This document shows positions 40,735 through 51,411 of a stretch of 64,000 nt of DNA, one piece after another. This DNA comes from Candidatus Altimarinota bacterium (GTDB lineage Bacteria; Patescibacteriota; Gracilibacteria; BD1-5; UBA2023), in the NCBI GenBank assembly GCA_028689205.1, contig JAQTWP010000003.1, positions 98,211 through 162,210 on the forward strand, written 5' to 3'. The position numbers were made by a program, and so were the translations under genes. The number at the start of each line of letters is the position of its first letter. Within the stretch, counting starts at the first letter, position 1. Below the pieces are notes generated by a model. That model was not told the origin of the DNA, made no database searches, and saw only the letters and a list, made by a program, of their open reading frames with translations.

Positions 40735-41649
40735 TTAACAATAGGCTTTTAATGAATCTAATTTTTTTAATGACAGATTAAGTTTTCTAACCATGTTTTT
40801 TCAAAATTTTTCATAAAATTGTATTCTATTATACGCTATAATTTTTGCAAGTAAATAAAAATTATCAAAATTACTTATTTCGAATTCTTCAAATAATTCT
40901 TTTGTCCAATTAATTAATCAATATGACTCAGTATGAAGAAAAAATGAAGCACTATCCCAATATTTACTTGAAGATGAAACATTCAGATTAGGATCAATAA
41001 CATAAAATTTTCCATCATTTTTTTGATATAGTATATTGTTCGTTATATCATTATGAACATAGCATCAAAGTGAATTAAATTTTTGATTTAATGCCTCAGA
41101 AATCAAATTGTCGATTTCTTTTATTGTGAAGTAATTTTTACTAATAATTTTGTTGATTTGCCCTTCTATAAAATCAAGCTCATTATTGTACTCATAAGAA
41201 ATTATATTTCATTCAAGCGATATCTTTCAAAATCAATCTGTATTAGTATTTTTTAACAAATAAAGAGATTTTTTAGAAAATAATATAAATTCGTTATATA
41301 TGTTTTTAAACTCAGTTTTTTTTAGTAAATAAACATCATTTGTTCAAGAAATATATAGAATTTTCATTAATGATATTTTGCAATTATTTATTTCAATTTC
41401 AATCATTTCAATTATATCTGATCAATTAATTCAAATTTCTTTCATTTTTTCGACCATATAAATATACTCATATGGACTTCATATAATCGCTTTAATTAAA
41501 AAAAAACTATCTTTAACAAATACAACTAATGAATCAGAGATTATATATTTTTCAATTTTTATTGAAAAAATTTTTGTAATCTCGTCAAGAATCTCAGGTA
41601 AATATGAAGTTATTACCTTATTTCTGTATGAATGTATATTATTTTTCAA
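40735..41649 (-). CDS. Aminoglycoside-phosphotransferase-like kinase
   Basis: 304 residues from TTG. The small N-lobe is followed by YVHNDITNNILYQKN, the HxDxxxxN catalytic loop (Brenner motif), and FYVIDPNLNVS where the metal Asp sits, as in APH/choline kinase enzymes. It would phosphorylate a small hydroxylated metabolite. Its start lies 11 bp inside the end of the Nudix gene, so translation is coupled. Start codon assignment is less sure because no ATG precedes the N-lobe. Confidence 0.65.
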
Positions 41650-42160
41650 ATATCCTTTTTATTAGCTTATAAATAATAAAACAAAAAAATTCATTCGGAA
41701 TCTCATCTTTATCAATAAAATCTTTAATCTGATCAATAGACAAAATTTCTACTGATATTTTTCATTTTTCATCCGGTTTTAATTTTGATTTATCTGGTAT
41801 TTTCTTAATATTGTGCGCAATGTATACATATCAATCTCAGATAAAAAAATCACTTGGATACTTTGTATGGAAGTATTGGAAATTATTTGAAGTATATCAG
41901 GTTTCTTCCTGAAATTCCCTTTTACAAGAATCTTCTATGGTTTCTCAATTTTCAATTTTTCATCAAGGAAGTCAATAAATATATTTATTTATTCAAGGCC
42001 TATATTCCTTAATTAATAAAATTTCTTGTTTATCAGTAATTCAAATTATCGATACAACGTTTCATCTAAAACACTTCTCAATATTATGAACAACTCAAAG
42101 TTCATCTTTTATATTATCTTGAAAAATTGTGAATATTTTTCATTTGTATACTTCTATCAT
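41639..42160 (-). CDS. Nudix hydrolase (ADP-sugar pyrophosphatase-like)
   Basis: 173 residues. The Nudix box GKIENGETIEDSCKREFQEE..G is complete (G x5 E x7 REUxEExGU), preceded by LLIKEYRPGIN, typical of the ADP-ribose/nucleotide-sugar pyrophosphatase branch. It would hydrolyse a nucleoside diphosphate linked to a moiety. Start ATG 4 bp after the radical SAM stop; end overlaps the next gene. Several Gly, including in the box, are TGA. Confidence 0.85.
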
Positions 42161-42164
42161 ATTA

Positions 42165-43499
42165 TTATTTATTATTCAAAATATTATCCCATATTATCAG
42201 TCAGTGTATACAATTCGTTTTCCAGAATCTTCATGCCAAGGTTAATCTTATAGTATTATTCTCAGAATATACTATAAGACCATTTTCTTCCCATTTATCA
42301 AATAAATATCAAAACTTAATAAATAGGTCTTCATTATATAATGTTTTAAACCATCAACAATTGATTATACCAAAATCCATCTGTCAAATTAAATCATAAA
42401 GAATTTTTTTTTCTTCATTTATCTTTAAATATTTTACTATTGGGGATTTACTTCATTTAATGGCATTCACATAAAGATTCACATCTGGATTTATCGAATA
42501 TTTAAATACTCAAATTCTTCATTGTGCTCATGCTCAGTATCATATAGTATCAGTTCTCATTATTTCACTTCAAGCCCTTGTTAATTCAGTGTAAAGATTT
42601 CTTTCACGACTAGTATTCGAATAGTGAGTGTTGTTTATATTTTTATATCAAAGTTCAAATAAACTTTGATTAGCCATTTCAAACATTTCAATCCTTTTTG
42701 AAACAGTTAAAAATTCTAATTTATCTCAAAATTTCTTTTCAAGAAGGCTGGAATCAAGTTGATATATATCAAATCATTCTATTCACAATCATGCTCATAT
42801 ATTAATATCCTCTTTCAATATTTCAATATCCTGAAATGGCAGTCAATATATTAAATCAATAGATATATTAGCAAAGTTTCTCTTTCTTATGTCTTTTATC
42901 ATATTAATCAATAATTCTTTTTCTGACAATCTTCAGACAAATTTTCTAACTTTTGTATTAAATGATTGTATTCAAAATGAAAAACGATTAATTCAAGCAT
43001 TTTTAAGTGCACTAATTTTGTTTTCATTTAATAAGCTAATATTTGATTCAAAAGTTATTTCACAATCATTTGATAATATATGGGTTTTTTTGATTGCATC
43101 AAAAATTGCTGTGATATGTTTTTCTTCAAGAACCGTAGGAGTTCATCATCATAAATAAACCGCGTTTATAATTTTTTTTCTAATCTTAATTACTGGTTGA
43201 TTAATTATTTCTTTAACAAGACTTTCTACATAAGAATTTAAAATATTTTCATTATTAAATTCAGTGAAAAAACGACAATACGTACATCTGGTTTTGCAAA
43301 AAGGTATATGTATATATATTGCGTTAAATTTAGATTCATCAAAACTAGAATTTATAATATTTTGGGTATTAAAATCTTTTATTTCAGTCTCAAATAAAAG
43401 AAATCTTGGATCTATACAACTTTTGTTTTTAAAGGCTTTGTAGAGTGGATTGTCCGATTTTTCTCAAAATATCCATTTGTATTCTTGTGGTATTATCAT
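42165..43499 (-). CDS. Radical SAM protein, HemW/coproporphyrinogen III oxidase-like
   Basis: 444 residues. IPFCKTRCTYCRFF holds the CxxxCxxC cluster motif followed by YLGGGTPTVLEEKHI, the SAM-binding GGGTP loop built from three consecutive TGA codons, and RFSFGIQSFNTKVRKF; C-terminal part ends RLTLAGRFWKTN, as in HemN/HemW relatives. No other heme genes are near, so a role other than coproporphyrinogen oxidation (heme chaperone, or methyl/radical chemistry within this operon) is possible. 17 bp after the HAD gene. Confidence 0.85.
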
Positions 43500-43516
43500 T
43501 ACTTTTATTTTTTATA

Positions 43517-44167
43517 TTATATTTCTTTAATTAGATGTTCTATTGGATTTATTTTATTTACATGGTAAGTTCTCATTCATAATAGTTTGGCAGGAAGTAT
43601 ATCTGAATTATATTGATCTCATACCGAAAGAATATTGCTTGGATTAATTTTAGTTAATTTGATTATTTCATTAAAAATCAAAGTTTTATCACGGGAAAAA
43701 TCTTCAGCAGTAAAGATTTTTTCGAAAAAATCTTCTATCTGTAAATATGAAATTACCTTTTTTGACCAAATATAAGGAGCAGATGTTACTAAAAATAGCA
43801 ATATTCACTTTTTTTTCATTATATTGAATAATTTTTTTATATTATTTTCACAAAAATAAATAAAATCTAGGTTCATTGTTCACCATGTATATTTAATAAT
43901 TTCCTCTCTAGTCATATTAAATTGTTCTCAAAGTACCCTAGTCATTGAAGTTCAATATGTTTTTTCATTTTTAAGTAAAGCGTTATAATATTCATCTGCC
44001 TGAAAAGGATTTGCATTCATCTTTTCGATTATCAGTTTTTTATAAGAAAAAATGATATGCTTTCATATCGATGATTCCTTAAAGCAATCTCCATCCATAG
44101 GATATAATGTTCAATCCATGTCAAATATTATAACTTGTATAAAATGATCTGAGTTCGTTTTTTTCAT
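43517..44167 (-). CDS. HAD-family hydrolase
   Basis: 216 residues. Motif I is VIIFDMDGTLYPM with nucleophile Asp, motif II is LFLVTSAPY, and near the end SVGDQYNSDILPAK gives the acidic motif IV. Small alpha-helical cap between. Likely a phosphatase acting on a sugar phosphate or nucleotide. First gene of the seven-gene reverse operon (37245-44167); the promoter should lie in the 78 bp left of the IS30 repeat, and insertion of the IS here could affect it. Confidence 0.85.
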
Positions 44168-44245
44168 TTTAGCATAAATTATTGTTATTACAATAATGTT
44201 TAAATTATAATAAGATTACTAACATAGTCAATTATAATCTGGTAC

Positions 44246-45427
44246 AATCTTTCACGAAATGCAACTTTTAGAAAAATATATATACTCTAAAAGAATAGTT
44301 AATAAATTTCGTGATATGAAAAAATGAATAAAACAAATCTCAGAGTGAGAAATATATGAGATAAGAATATTATTGAAAGAATGATTTAGTATTCCAAAAG
44401 TAGCTGAAAAAGTTTGAAGAAATAAAACTACTATTTATAGATTATTAAGTAATAATTGAGTAAAATATAATGAAATTAAGTATAGATATATTTGATGAAA
44501 ATGATGAGTTAAATCAAATATAAATGAACACTTTAGAATTGAATGAAAAAGAAAAATACAATTTATTCCTAGAAATATATTTCTTCAACGTGAAAAAAGA
44601 AAAATTAATGCTTCAAAGCGATATTGTAGAATTGAAATAGGATCAAAAATTGAATGATTTATCCTTGAAAAAATAAAAGAATATTATTCTCCAAAACAAA
44701 TAAGCTGAAGATGGAGATTTGAAAATAATTCACCACTCTCAAAAGACTCAATCTACAGCTACATATATAATAACTATCCTGAGTTAATTTCAAAATATTT
44801 TCGTAGGAAATGAAAAAGATATCAAAATAAAAGAAAACAAAAATATCAAATTGATAATAGAAGAATGATTAATAAAAGACCTAAAATTATAGAAAAAAGA
44901 ACTACTCTAGGTCATTGGGAATCTGATACTGTGGTAGGAAAGAAAAAAGCATTAAATAAAAAAGTTATTGTCACTAATGTTGATAGAAAAAGCTGATATC
45001 TAATTGCTAACATTGCTAATAATTCTACTGCAAAAAATGTATCTGAATGTATAATTAATGATTTTAATCATTTACCAAGATACAAAAAAAGAACTATTAC
45101 TTTTGATAATTGAAGAGAATTTGCTTATCATCAAGATATTGAAAAATTAACAAAAATGACTACTTATTTTGCTCAGCCATATTCACCTTGGCAAAGATGA
45201 ACAAATGAAAATACAAATTGATTATTAAGACAATTTTTACCTAAATGAACTGACTTTAGTTGTTTAACAAAAAAAGAGTTACAAGAATACGTAACTCTAA
45301 TTAACAATAGACCTAGAGAAAGATTAGGATTTAAGACTCCTAATGAAGTTTTTCATAATTTGGGTTAATAATAGAATATCTAGATGAGAAATAATTTAAA
45401 AAATAAAGTTGCATTTGACTTTAGATT
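44246..45427 (+). mobile_element. IS30-family insertion sequence
   Basis: About 1.18 kb. Imperfect inverted ends: left 44246-44268 (AATCTTTCACGAAATGCAACTTT) and right 45405-45427, whose complement reads AATCTAAAGTCAAATGCAACTTT; 17 of 23 positions match by eye. The transposase ATG at 44259 lies within the left end. No obvious target-site duplication was found by eye. Confidence 0.75.
44259..45368 (+). CDS. IS30-family transposase
   Basis: 369 residues, intact with TGA=Gly. N-terminal helix-turn-helix (ISEGEIYEIRILLKEGFSIP then KVAEKVGRNKTTIYRLL). DDE core: GHWESDTVVG (D), TFDNGREFAYHQDI (D) and YSPWQRGTNENTNGLLRQF (E with the IS30 Trp-Gln-Arg context), followed by RPRERLGFKTPNEVF. Around seventeen TGA codons, so the element has lived in UGA=Gly genomes for long. 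It separates the seven-gene operon from the synthetase-like gene. Confidence 0.93.
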
Positions 45428-45562
45428 CTAACAAAAGATAATATATAACACTATAATCAAAATCAAAGTGTAATAAATTAAAAAATATTTATTAATTTTA
45501 AAAAAATAATATACTAAAAAAAACTGATACTCAATTATATTTATATAATAATATTAGAAGTA

Positions 45563-46504
45563 ATGGTTCAAAAATGAAATTGATGGTCAGATGATTTTAT
45601 CCTAGAAAAGGACTTAAATAATCATTTAAAAGGATTTTCATTTGATGAAGTCAAAGAGGATGCCATATTTTATCTTCCGATGTGCAAATATTTTTATTGA
45701 GATATCGGCAGATTTTCCAATAAACTCAGTTGTAATTCGGTCACTTGAGTATTCTGATTTGCCCCAAATACCCCCTTACATCTTTGACATTTAAGTGTAA
45801 TACTCAGTCATATAAAATTATGAGTAAATACCCTTGTTTTTTCAGCAAATGATTATGAGGCTTGTTTTGTCAGAAATACTAAATCTAAAGATGAAATAAC
45901 ATGAAATTATAACTTAAGTTTTGAATTATCATCAATATTATGAAATCTATACAATATAAAATCTAATTGTGAAATTAGATCATTAAATAAAGATATAACA
46001 AAAATATTTAATGAAATAAATAATCTCATAACAAAAAAAGATATAATAAAAATATTTTGAGAAGATATTTGAGATGTAAAGTCAAAAGCCATGAATTGGC
46101 AAGCTGCTGCATACATTAATCAAACAATGTTAAATGAATATGTAATTTGAATAAGTGGTGTCGATGAGCTTATTCCAATGATATGGGTAGACTTCATAGC
46201 AAAAAAGATGAAGATGGAAAATTGGGGCGGGTTCTTTATTAAACAACAGATTCCATCGCTTAAAAAATGAAAAAAAATGTCCAAGTCCGGAATGTCAGAT
46301 TTTAATATTAAACACAAAGATAATTGGGATATAGTAGTTGATAAATTAAAATTATTATTAAAAAAGGAAGAATGAGCTAACGCAATGAAAGAAATTTTCT
46401 ATTTAATAAACGAAGAGGAACAAAAATTCAGTGATCAAAAATTTGTTGATGCATTTATAGGTTTTACAAAAAAAACAAATTTTTTCATTTTTGATAATTT
46501 TTAA
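45563..46504 (+). CDS. Class I aminoacyl-tRNA synthetase-like protein (TrpRS/TyrRS type)
   Basis: 313 residues. FAPNTPLHLGHLSVI has the HIGH motif (HLGH, residues 73-76), GVDELIPM is like the substrate-binding GxDQ loop, and LKKGKKMSKSGMS is the KMSKS loop, so the catalytic core is complete. No anticodon-binding domain is apparent at the C-terminus and the N-terminus is not a standard editing domain. It may be a bona fide minimal TrpRS, a paralogue that aminoacylates a metabolite or protein, or a tRNA-dependent biosynthetic enzyme. Sits just after the IS30 element; TGA codons supply several glycines. Confidence 0.75.
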
Positions 46505-46616
46505 TTACCTTATTCAATCTAAAACAACTCTCAATATTTCTCCGCTACCCTATTATAGTTCTCTATAAAAGTTCGAACATTGATGGGCATTAAGACCTCC
46601 AAGTATATTAAACAAT

Positions 46617-46653
46617 AACCTCCAGTTTATAAATAACTGGAGGTTTATTTTTA
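46617..46653 (+). terminator. Terminator after the synthetase-like gene
   Basis: AACCTCCAG-TTTATAAATAA-CTGGAGGTT plus T-rich tail. The remaining gap to 46777 shows nothing recognisable. Confidence 0.85.
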
Positions 46654-46777
46654 AAATAAGAGTTTCATAATATCAAAAAATATTAACACCCTAACGCAAC
46701 AATTCATATTTTGCTTTTATTAATAAATTATGCTATCATTTTGAATAGTTATAGTAAATATTAGTAAACAAAAATAA

Positions 46778-47611
46778 ATGGCTTTTAATGAGGGATTTTG
46801 AAGTTCAGGAATAGATAACTTTTGAAACAAAACAGAAAGAAAGGAAGTTACCCCTGAACAAGTTGATAACAGAAGACAAGACGCTGAGCAATCTTTAAGA
46901 ATTACTCAGGATCATTATAAAGTTCAAAAAACAGATCAGATGATTTGCACAGACACTTATAATAATAATTTAGAAGATTTATTTTCTTGACTAATGAGTG
47001 CTAAAGAATTCTCTCTAAAATTAGATTTAGCCGCATTACAAACACAAAAACCTCAAGAAAATTTAAAACCTATAGAAATACAAAAACCAAAATCAGAAAA
47101 ACTTAGCGAAAAAGAGAAGGTTTTGGAATATTGAGCCTTAGCAAATCTAGCATACGCAAAATATGAAAAAGTAGACATTGCTTGAGATAATAGTTTAAAT
47201 AATCTGAAAGTTAAAGAAGTAAGTTTAGATATTGGATGAATTGATATTAAAAAGCTTTGAATAGATTCAAATTGAAGTTTTATAGCAGATGATACACATA
47301 AATTAACACCTGATGAAAAATTTATTTGCGATAACTTTGATAAAGTCGATGTTGTAGCTCAAGATATGACTAATAACGATGTAAATTTAACTGAAATTAT
47401 TGATGTGGCTTTAGTAAGAAGTAATCAAGATTTGCAACGCATAGCAATGGAAAGATTAAAACCAATAGTTCTTGCGGAAGTAAAAACTACAACTTCCGAT
47501 GCAGGAAGTTGATATTCATCAAAAGAAAGATTAGATGACGAGGAAGCTCAATTAATAAAAACTAAACAATTTATTAAGACAAACAGACCCAGATTAATGA
47601 AAACTCAATAA
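46778..47611 (+). CDS. N-terminal part of a split lipase-like protein
   Basis: 277 residues, soluble, Lys/Asp-rich, with a helix LEYGALANLAYAKYEK near 130 that matches the entry of class 3/DUF2974 lipases. It stops at TAA 47609. The lipase core resumes in the -1 frame (47578 onward), and that frame has no ATG before the conserved region, so this was probably one gene of about 515 residues with a frameshift in 47578-47611. No canonical slippery heptamer is visible. TGA used as Gly. Confidence 0.65.
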
Positions 47612-48318
47612 AACTGAAAGAAAGTAAGACATCTGAATATACAGTACAATTTGAAGCCCTTAAGGCTAAAGAAAAAGAATGATGAGAACTAAAAATATTA
47701 GCTATTCATCCCGAACAAGGAACAAAAGATAAAACTTGATTCCAATGTGTATTATTTGAAAAGAATTGAAAAAAAATTTTGTCTATTGCATGAACTCAAT
47801 TATCAGATTTTTGAGACCTAAAATCCGATTTTGCTATATTATTTAGCAGATTACCTGAAGCACAGACAAAATCCATGATAGATTTCTTTAAAAGAAGTGC
47901 AAACCTATTATCGCCAAAGGATGAACTTGTTATAGTTTGACATAGTCTTTGATGAACTTTAAGTCAAGTAGCAAGCTCAATTTATGGGGATACATATAAT
48001 CTAAGTGAAACTTATACTTTTAATTCTCCTGGAGCTAAAGAATTAAGTGTTTCTGACGATTTTAGTGATCCATATAGTAAAGACCTTCAAAATTTTACAA
48101 AAAACAGAAATCATGATAGTATATGAGAGAAAGTAGTTAATGTTAAATGATCTGAAGGTTCAAGTTTTATTTCAGAAAAATGAGTAGATATCTGAAGATA
48201 TAGAATTGATGTAAAATCTTCATCCCATTCAATTAATGCTATATTAGAAGCTGCAAAAGAAGCTAAAGAGCTTAAAAGATACGATTTAAAAGATAAATCA
48301 GGTAAGGAAGAACTATAA
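47578..48318 (+). pseudogene. Lipase (class 3-like) core in shifted frame
   Basis: Open from 47578 (after an in-frame TAA) to TAA 48316, about 246 codons, no ATG start before the core. ILSIAGTQLSDFGDLKSDFA and ELVIVGHSLGGTLSQVA hold the nucleophile elbow GHSLGG, and the Asp/His region follows (NVKGSEGSSF, KSSSHSI). These are alpha/beta-hydrolase lipase landmarks. Either the C-terminal half of the gene at 46778 (frameshift or ribosomal slip), or an independent gene starting at ATT 47593. Cytoplasmic, no signal peptide. Confidence 0.7.
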
Positions 48319-48332
48319 AATATTTTAAAAAA

Positions 48333-49187
48333 ATGATTATGTGAACAGAAAATTTACAAGAACAAAAAGATTTGATTACTCAAAAAGAAGAAAAGGTATA
48401 TCAAATTTTGTTAGCAAAATGATTGGATAAAAAATATCCAAATTTTAAAGTAAATCAGGTTCAAGAAAATATTTTTGTTATTTCTAATGAAAAATGAGTA
48501 CATTCATATTCTAATGAAAAATGAGAAGCTATTTTAAATATAGACTTTATCAAATTAATGCAATTTGTTAATACCTGAGAAGCTATTTTAGGATCATGAT
48601 ATTTTGAAAAGAAAGAATGAAATACTTCAAATTTATACAGAGTTTTATGATTAGATGAAAAAAATCAGCCTGTACTTGAAGAACATCCAATCAATCCCTT
48701 AAGTAAAGATTATTATGACGCTTGGAAAAATATAGATTTTAATGCGACTATACTTGATGTTGATTTATTAAAGAAGCAACCTGCTGAAAGATTTAATAAA
48801 GAAGAATTAAAACAAATAGAAAAAAATTTGTTTATAGACATTAAAACTTGAGCTGTAACTATTGATGATATAGAAGGATTATATTGATTTGATGAAAAAA
48901 CTTGAATACAAGACGAAAAAATGAAGAAAATCTCTGAGGATACTTTTAAAAAAGCTATTAGTAAAGTAGTTGAAGAAAAACTTTTATTTCAATGTTCAGA
49001 TGAAAGAATTGATGATGTAAAACATTGAATTACAGTTAAAAAATTAAAGTCTTATTACGCTAAATGATATATTTCTGTGGAAATTGCTGAAAATTTCAGA
49101 CTAGCTATTGAAACCAAAGAAAAGAAACAAAAAAAAGAAAATAAGATTTGAGTTCTAACTTGAAAAAAACTTGATGAAATAAAATAA
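48333..49187 (+). CDS. Hypothetical protein after the lipase
   Basis: 284 residues with TGA=Gly throughout. Soluble, charged, repeated SNEKG turns near residue 50-60, no recognised domain, Lys-rich tail. Starts 15 bp after the lipase frame ends, so likely the same transcript; a terminator (49211) follows. May be an accessory or immunity partner of the lipase, but this is only suggested by position. Confidence 0.6.
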
Positions 49188-49210
49188 ATTAAAATAGATT
49201 TTTACAGACA

Positions 49211-49245
49211 AGCCCCCATTCATACGAACGGGGGCTTTTATTTGT
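49211..49245. terminator. GC-rich terminator between native cluster and lipoprotein island
   Basis: AAGCCCCC-ATTCATACGAAC-GGGGGCTTTT. Strong, bidirectional, serves both the forward lipase cluster and the reverse lipoprotein gene. Confidence 0.92.
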
Positions 49246-49256
49246 CAGAAAAAATG

Positions 49257-49682
49257 TTATCTATCACATTCAAAGTAGAATTTTGTATTAGATGAAGCCT
49301 CATTAATGAGACCATATCCGGTAAAACAATTCTTCTGAGAAGTTTGCTTTATAACTATCTCGAAAACCATGTCATTTCTAACGTGATATTCAAAAGTTTT
49401 ATAGCCTGTTGAGATAAAGAGTGGTATAGGTATTGGAATACCGATGCTAATATAAGGCATTATACCAATCCAGTTCCAAGAATCCGATTTATAAACCAGT
49501 ACTTCCTCAAAATCTGAAATTCTATTTACTTTTATTGGTTTACCTTGCGATTTAACTAATTCATCTTTGGATTTTAAATATTCATCCGTTTTAGAACTTG
49601 AATAAGAAACAAGGAAACCAGCTCCAACACATCCAGAAAGCAGTAATTGAACACAAATTAACAGAAAAAACGATTTTTTCAT
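49257..49682 (-). CDS. Lipoprotein, standard-code island
   Basis: 141 residues from the ATG at 49682, which has AAAGGAGAA 6 bp upstream. KKSFFLLICVQLLLSGCVG is a lipoprotein signal with lipobox LSGC. A Gly/Ile/Pro-rich hydrophobic hairpin (PYISIGIPIPIPLFIS) is in the middle, and a Cys-Cys pair at the end. All glycines GGN, no TGA. Family not named. An upstream in-frame ATG at 49721 lacks the ribosome site and lies in AT-rich DNA, so I use 49682. Confidence 0.7.
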   Translation of the reverse strand: MKKSFFLLICVQLLLSGCVGAGFLVSYSSSKTDEYLKSKDELVKSQGKPIKVNRISDFEEVLVYKSDSWNWIGIMPYISIGIPIPIPLFISTGYKTFEYHVRNDMVFEIVIKQTSQKNCFTGYGLINEASSNTKFYFECDR

Positions 49683-50012
49683 AACGTTCTCCTTTATATT
49701 TTTTATTTTTATTTTATTCACATTAATCTAATGTTAGATTAAGTCAATAACATTTTAGAATTTATTAATTATAATTTACAGGATTCAAAAATCTGAGGAT
49801 TTTTTAAATTGGGGTTTATTTCTCAAAATTAGTTATATAATAAGGAATTAGCTTAGGTAGACCTTTAAATAGAATAAATCAAGAGGAGGTAAAAATATAT
49901 TGCGGCCTTTAAGGAGAGTCCAATGTAAAAAATATCGAACATCCCTACTAATAATAACTTATTCAAAGAGATATTCAGGTAAAGAGTTTTAAGAATACAT
50001 ATATCCAGTGGT
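49683..50012. other. Intergenic, 330 bp
   Basis: AT-rich, with one Shine-Dalgarno-like site (GAGGAGGT at 49882) before a 30-codon TTG-started frame ending at 49992, which I do not call a gene. Otherwise nothing recognised. Confidence 0.4.
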
Positions 50013-51092
50013 TTAGTATCTTGTTTTTAGGACAATTTTTCCAAGATCATTGATTTCGTCTTGTATAGTAAAAAAAACCTTTCCATTTTTTGACAATACA
50101 TTCCAGGCAATGTTGCTCGTAATATCATCTATGACATCTGGATTAGTCTTATCAGTTACCAATTCAAAAGTTCTATCACTTGTCATAAGTACACTTTGAG
50201 CAAAATCTTGATGCACTATTAATAATTCGCCACGTCCATCAAGTGAAGCCTGAAAAATTTCTTGTAAGTCGGTCAACACATTACCCTGACCAACTTCCTC
50301 TCTTATTTCTCTAATAGCTTCAGCTCTACGACTGTATTGTAAAACTTTAACTATATCCCAACTTTGTTTTGATATATCATGAGTATCAGTATTGTTTTAG
50401 TCTATATTAGCATAACCTAGATAAATTGCTGGCTTATCGGCAACTTGCATTAAACGACTATAGTTGTTTTCGGTGCAAATTACAACAAAATGTAAACCTG
50501 TCTCGTTATACATTTTTACAACTGCCTTATCCACTTTATTAAAATACTCACGAACCATATTATCCACTATTTTACTATCGCTACGCACTTCATTATTTGC
50601 TACATAATTTGGATTTTCAGAAAATGGAAAGTCATCATTTGTGATTTCATTAATAATTTCATCATTAATTGTATCATAAAGCATTACTCCACTTTGTGAA
50701 AGCAGAAGAATAAAATACTCTTCACTTCTGTTATATGATTTAATCAAAGAACGGACGTTAAAAGTATTAGAAATTTGAACACTATTTTCATTTGTAGTCC
50801 AGGGAGACTTTATTATCTCTTTCGTGTTATTAGAAAGATAAATATGTAAGCTATCCAGATTATAGGTTTCATCTATTTCACTTTCAATAGTAGAAATTTT
50901 CTCTAGTAATGATGAGACATCTTTTTTATCAAATTCATTTAATAGCCTATCTTCTGATTCTTTTAAAAGATTTTTTAATAGAATTCTATCTTGGTTATAG
51001 TCAGGATATGTTCTGTGTGTATTGAGTGAAATTGTAACGCAAGGGAAACTCTTTTCCATTGCTAATACTTGTAATTTTTGCCTGATTGTCAT
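50013..51092 (-). pseudogene. Bacterial archaeo-eukaryotic release factor family 3 (baeRF3), interrupted by in-frame TAA
   Basis: A continuous 360-codon frame interrupted by one TAA at 50397-50399 (codon 232). The N-terminal part starts MTIRQKLQVLAM with PCVTISLNTHRTYPDYNQD, characteristic of baeRF3; the C-terminal part, in the same frame, has LQEIFQASLDGRGELLIV and the family end. No TGA, GGN glycines, standard-code type. Family relates to eRF1/Dom34-type ribosome factors; its bacterial role is not established. Either a nonsense mutation, a sequencing error or an unusual readthrough. TAA is not reassigned in code 25. Confidence 0.75.
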
Positions 51093-51411
51093 TTTAATGA
51101 AATTAAAAAATAAAGCTTCCTACTCTTTTGAATTTTTGGATTACTCCTTTTCTAAATAGTTAGTCCTTATGTTTTAAGAATAGAGATACTTTCATTGGTA
51201 GTGGTGCAATAATTAGCTTAATTATATAGATTTTGGTCATAAATGCAAAAAATGCACTATATAAAAGTTCTATAATATATCCGACCACTTAGTAAGAAAA
51301 TATGGTAAACTGTAATCATGTCAACAATTTATATTCTATTTAATGGTCTATGAAAAATGATACGCAAAAGTTAAAATATTTGCGGATGTAAAGAGTTCAC
51401 TTGTTTTTTAA
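51093..51411. other. Intergenic, 319 bp
   Basis: AT-rich; no ORF over 20 codons with good start, no hairpin of note. Marks the right edge of the standard-code island. Confidence 0.5.

Noticed and set aside
49900..49992. A 30-codon TTG-started frame behind a GAGGAGG site
   Set aside because: No homology, basic random-like composition; the site alone is not enough.
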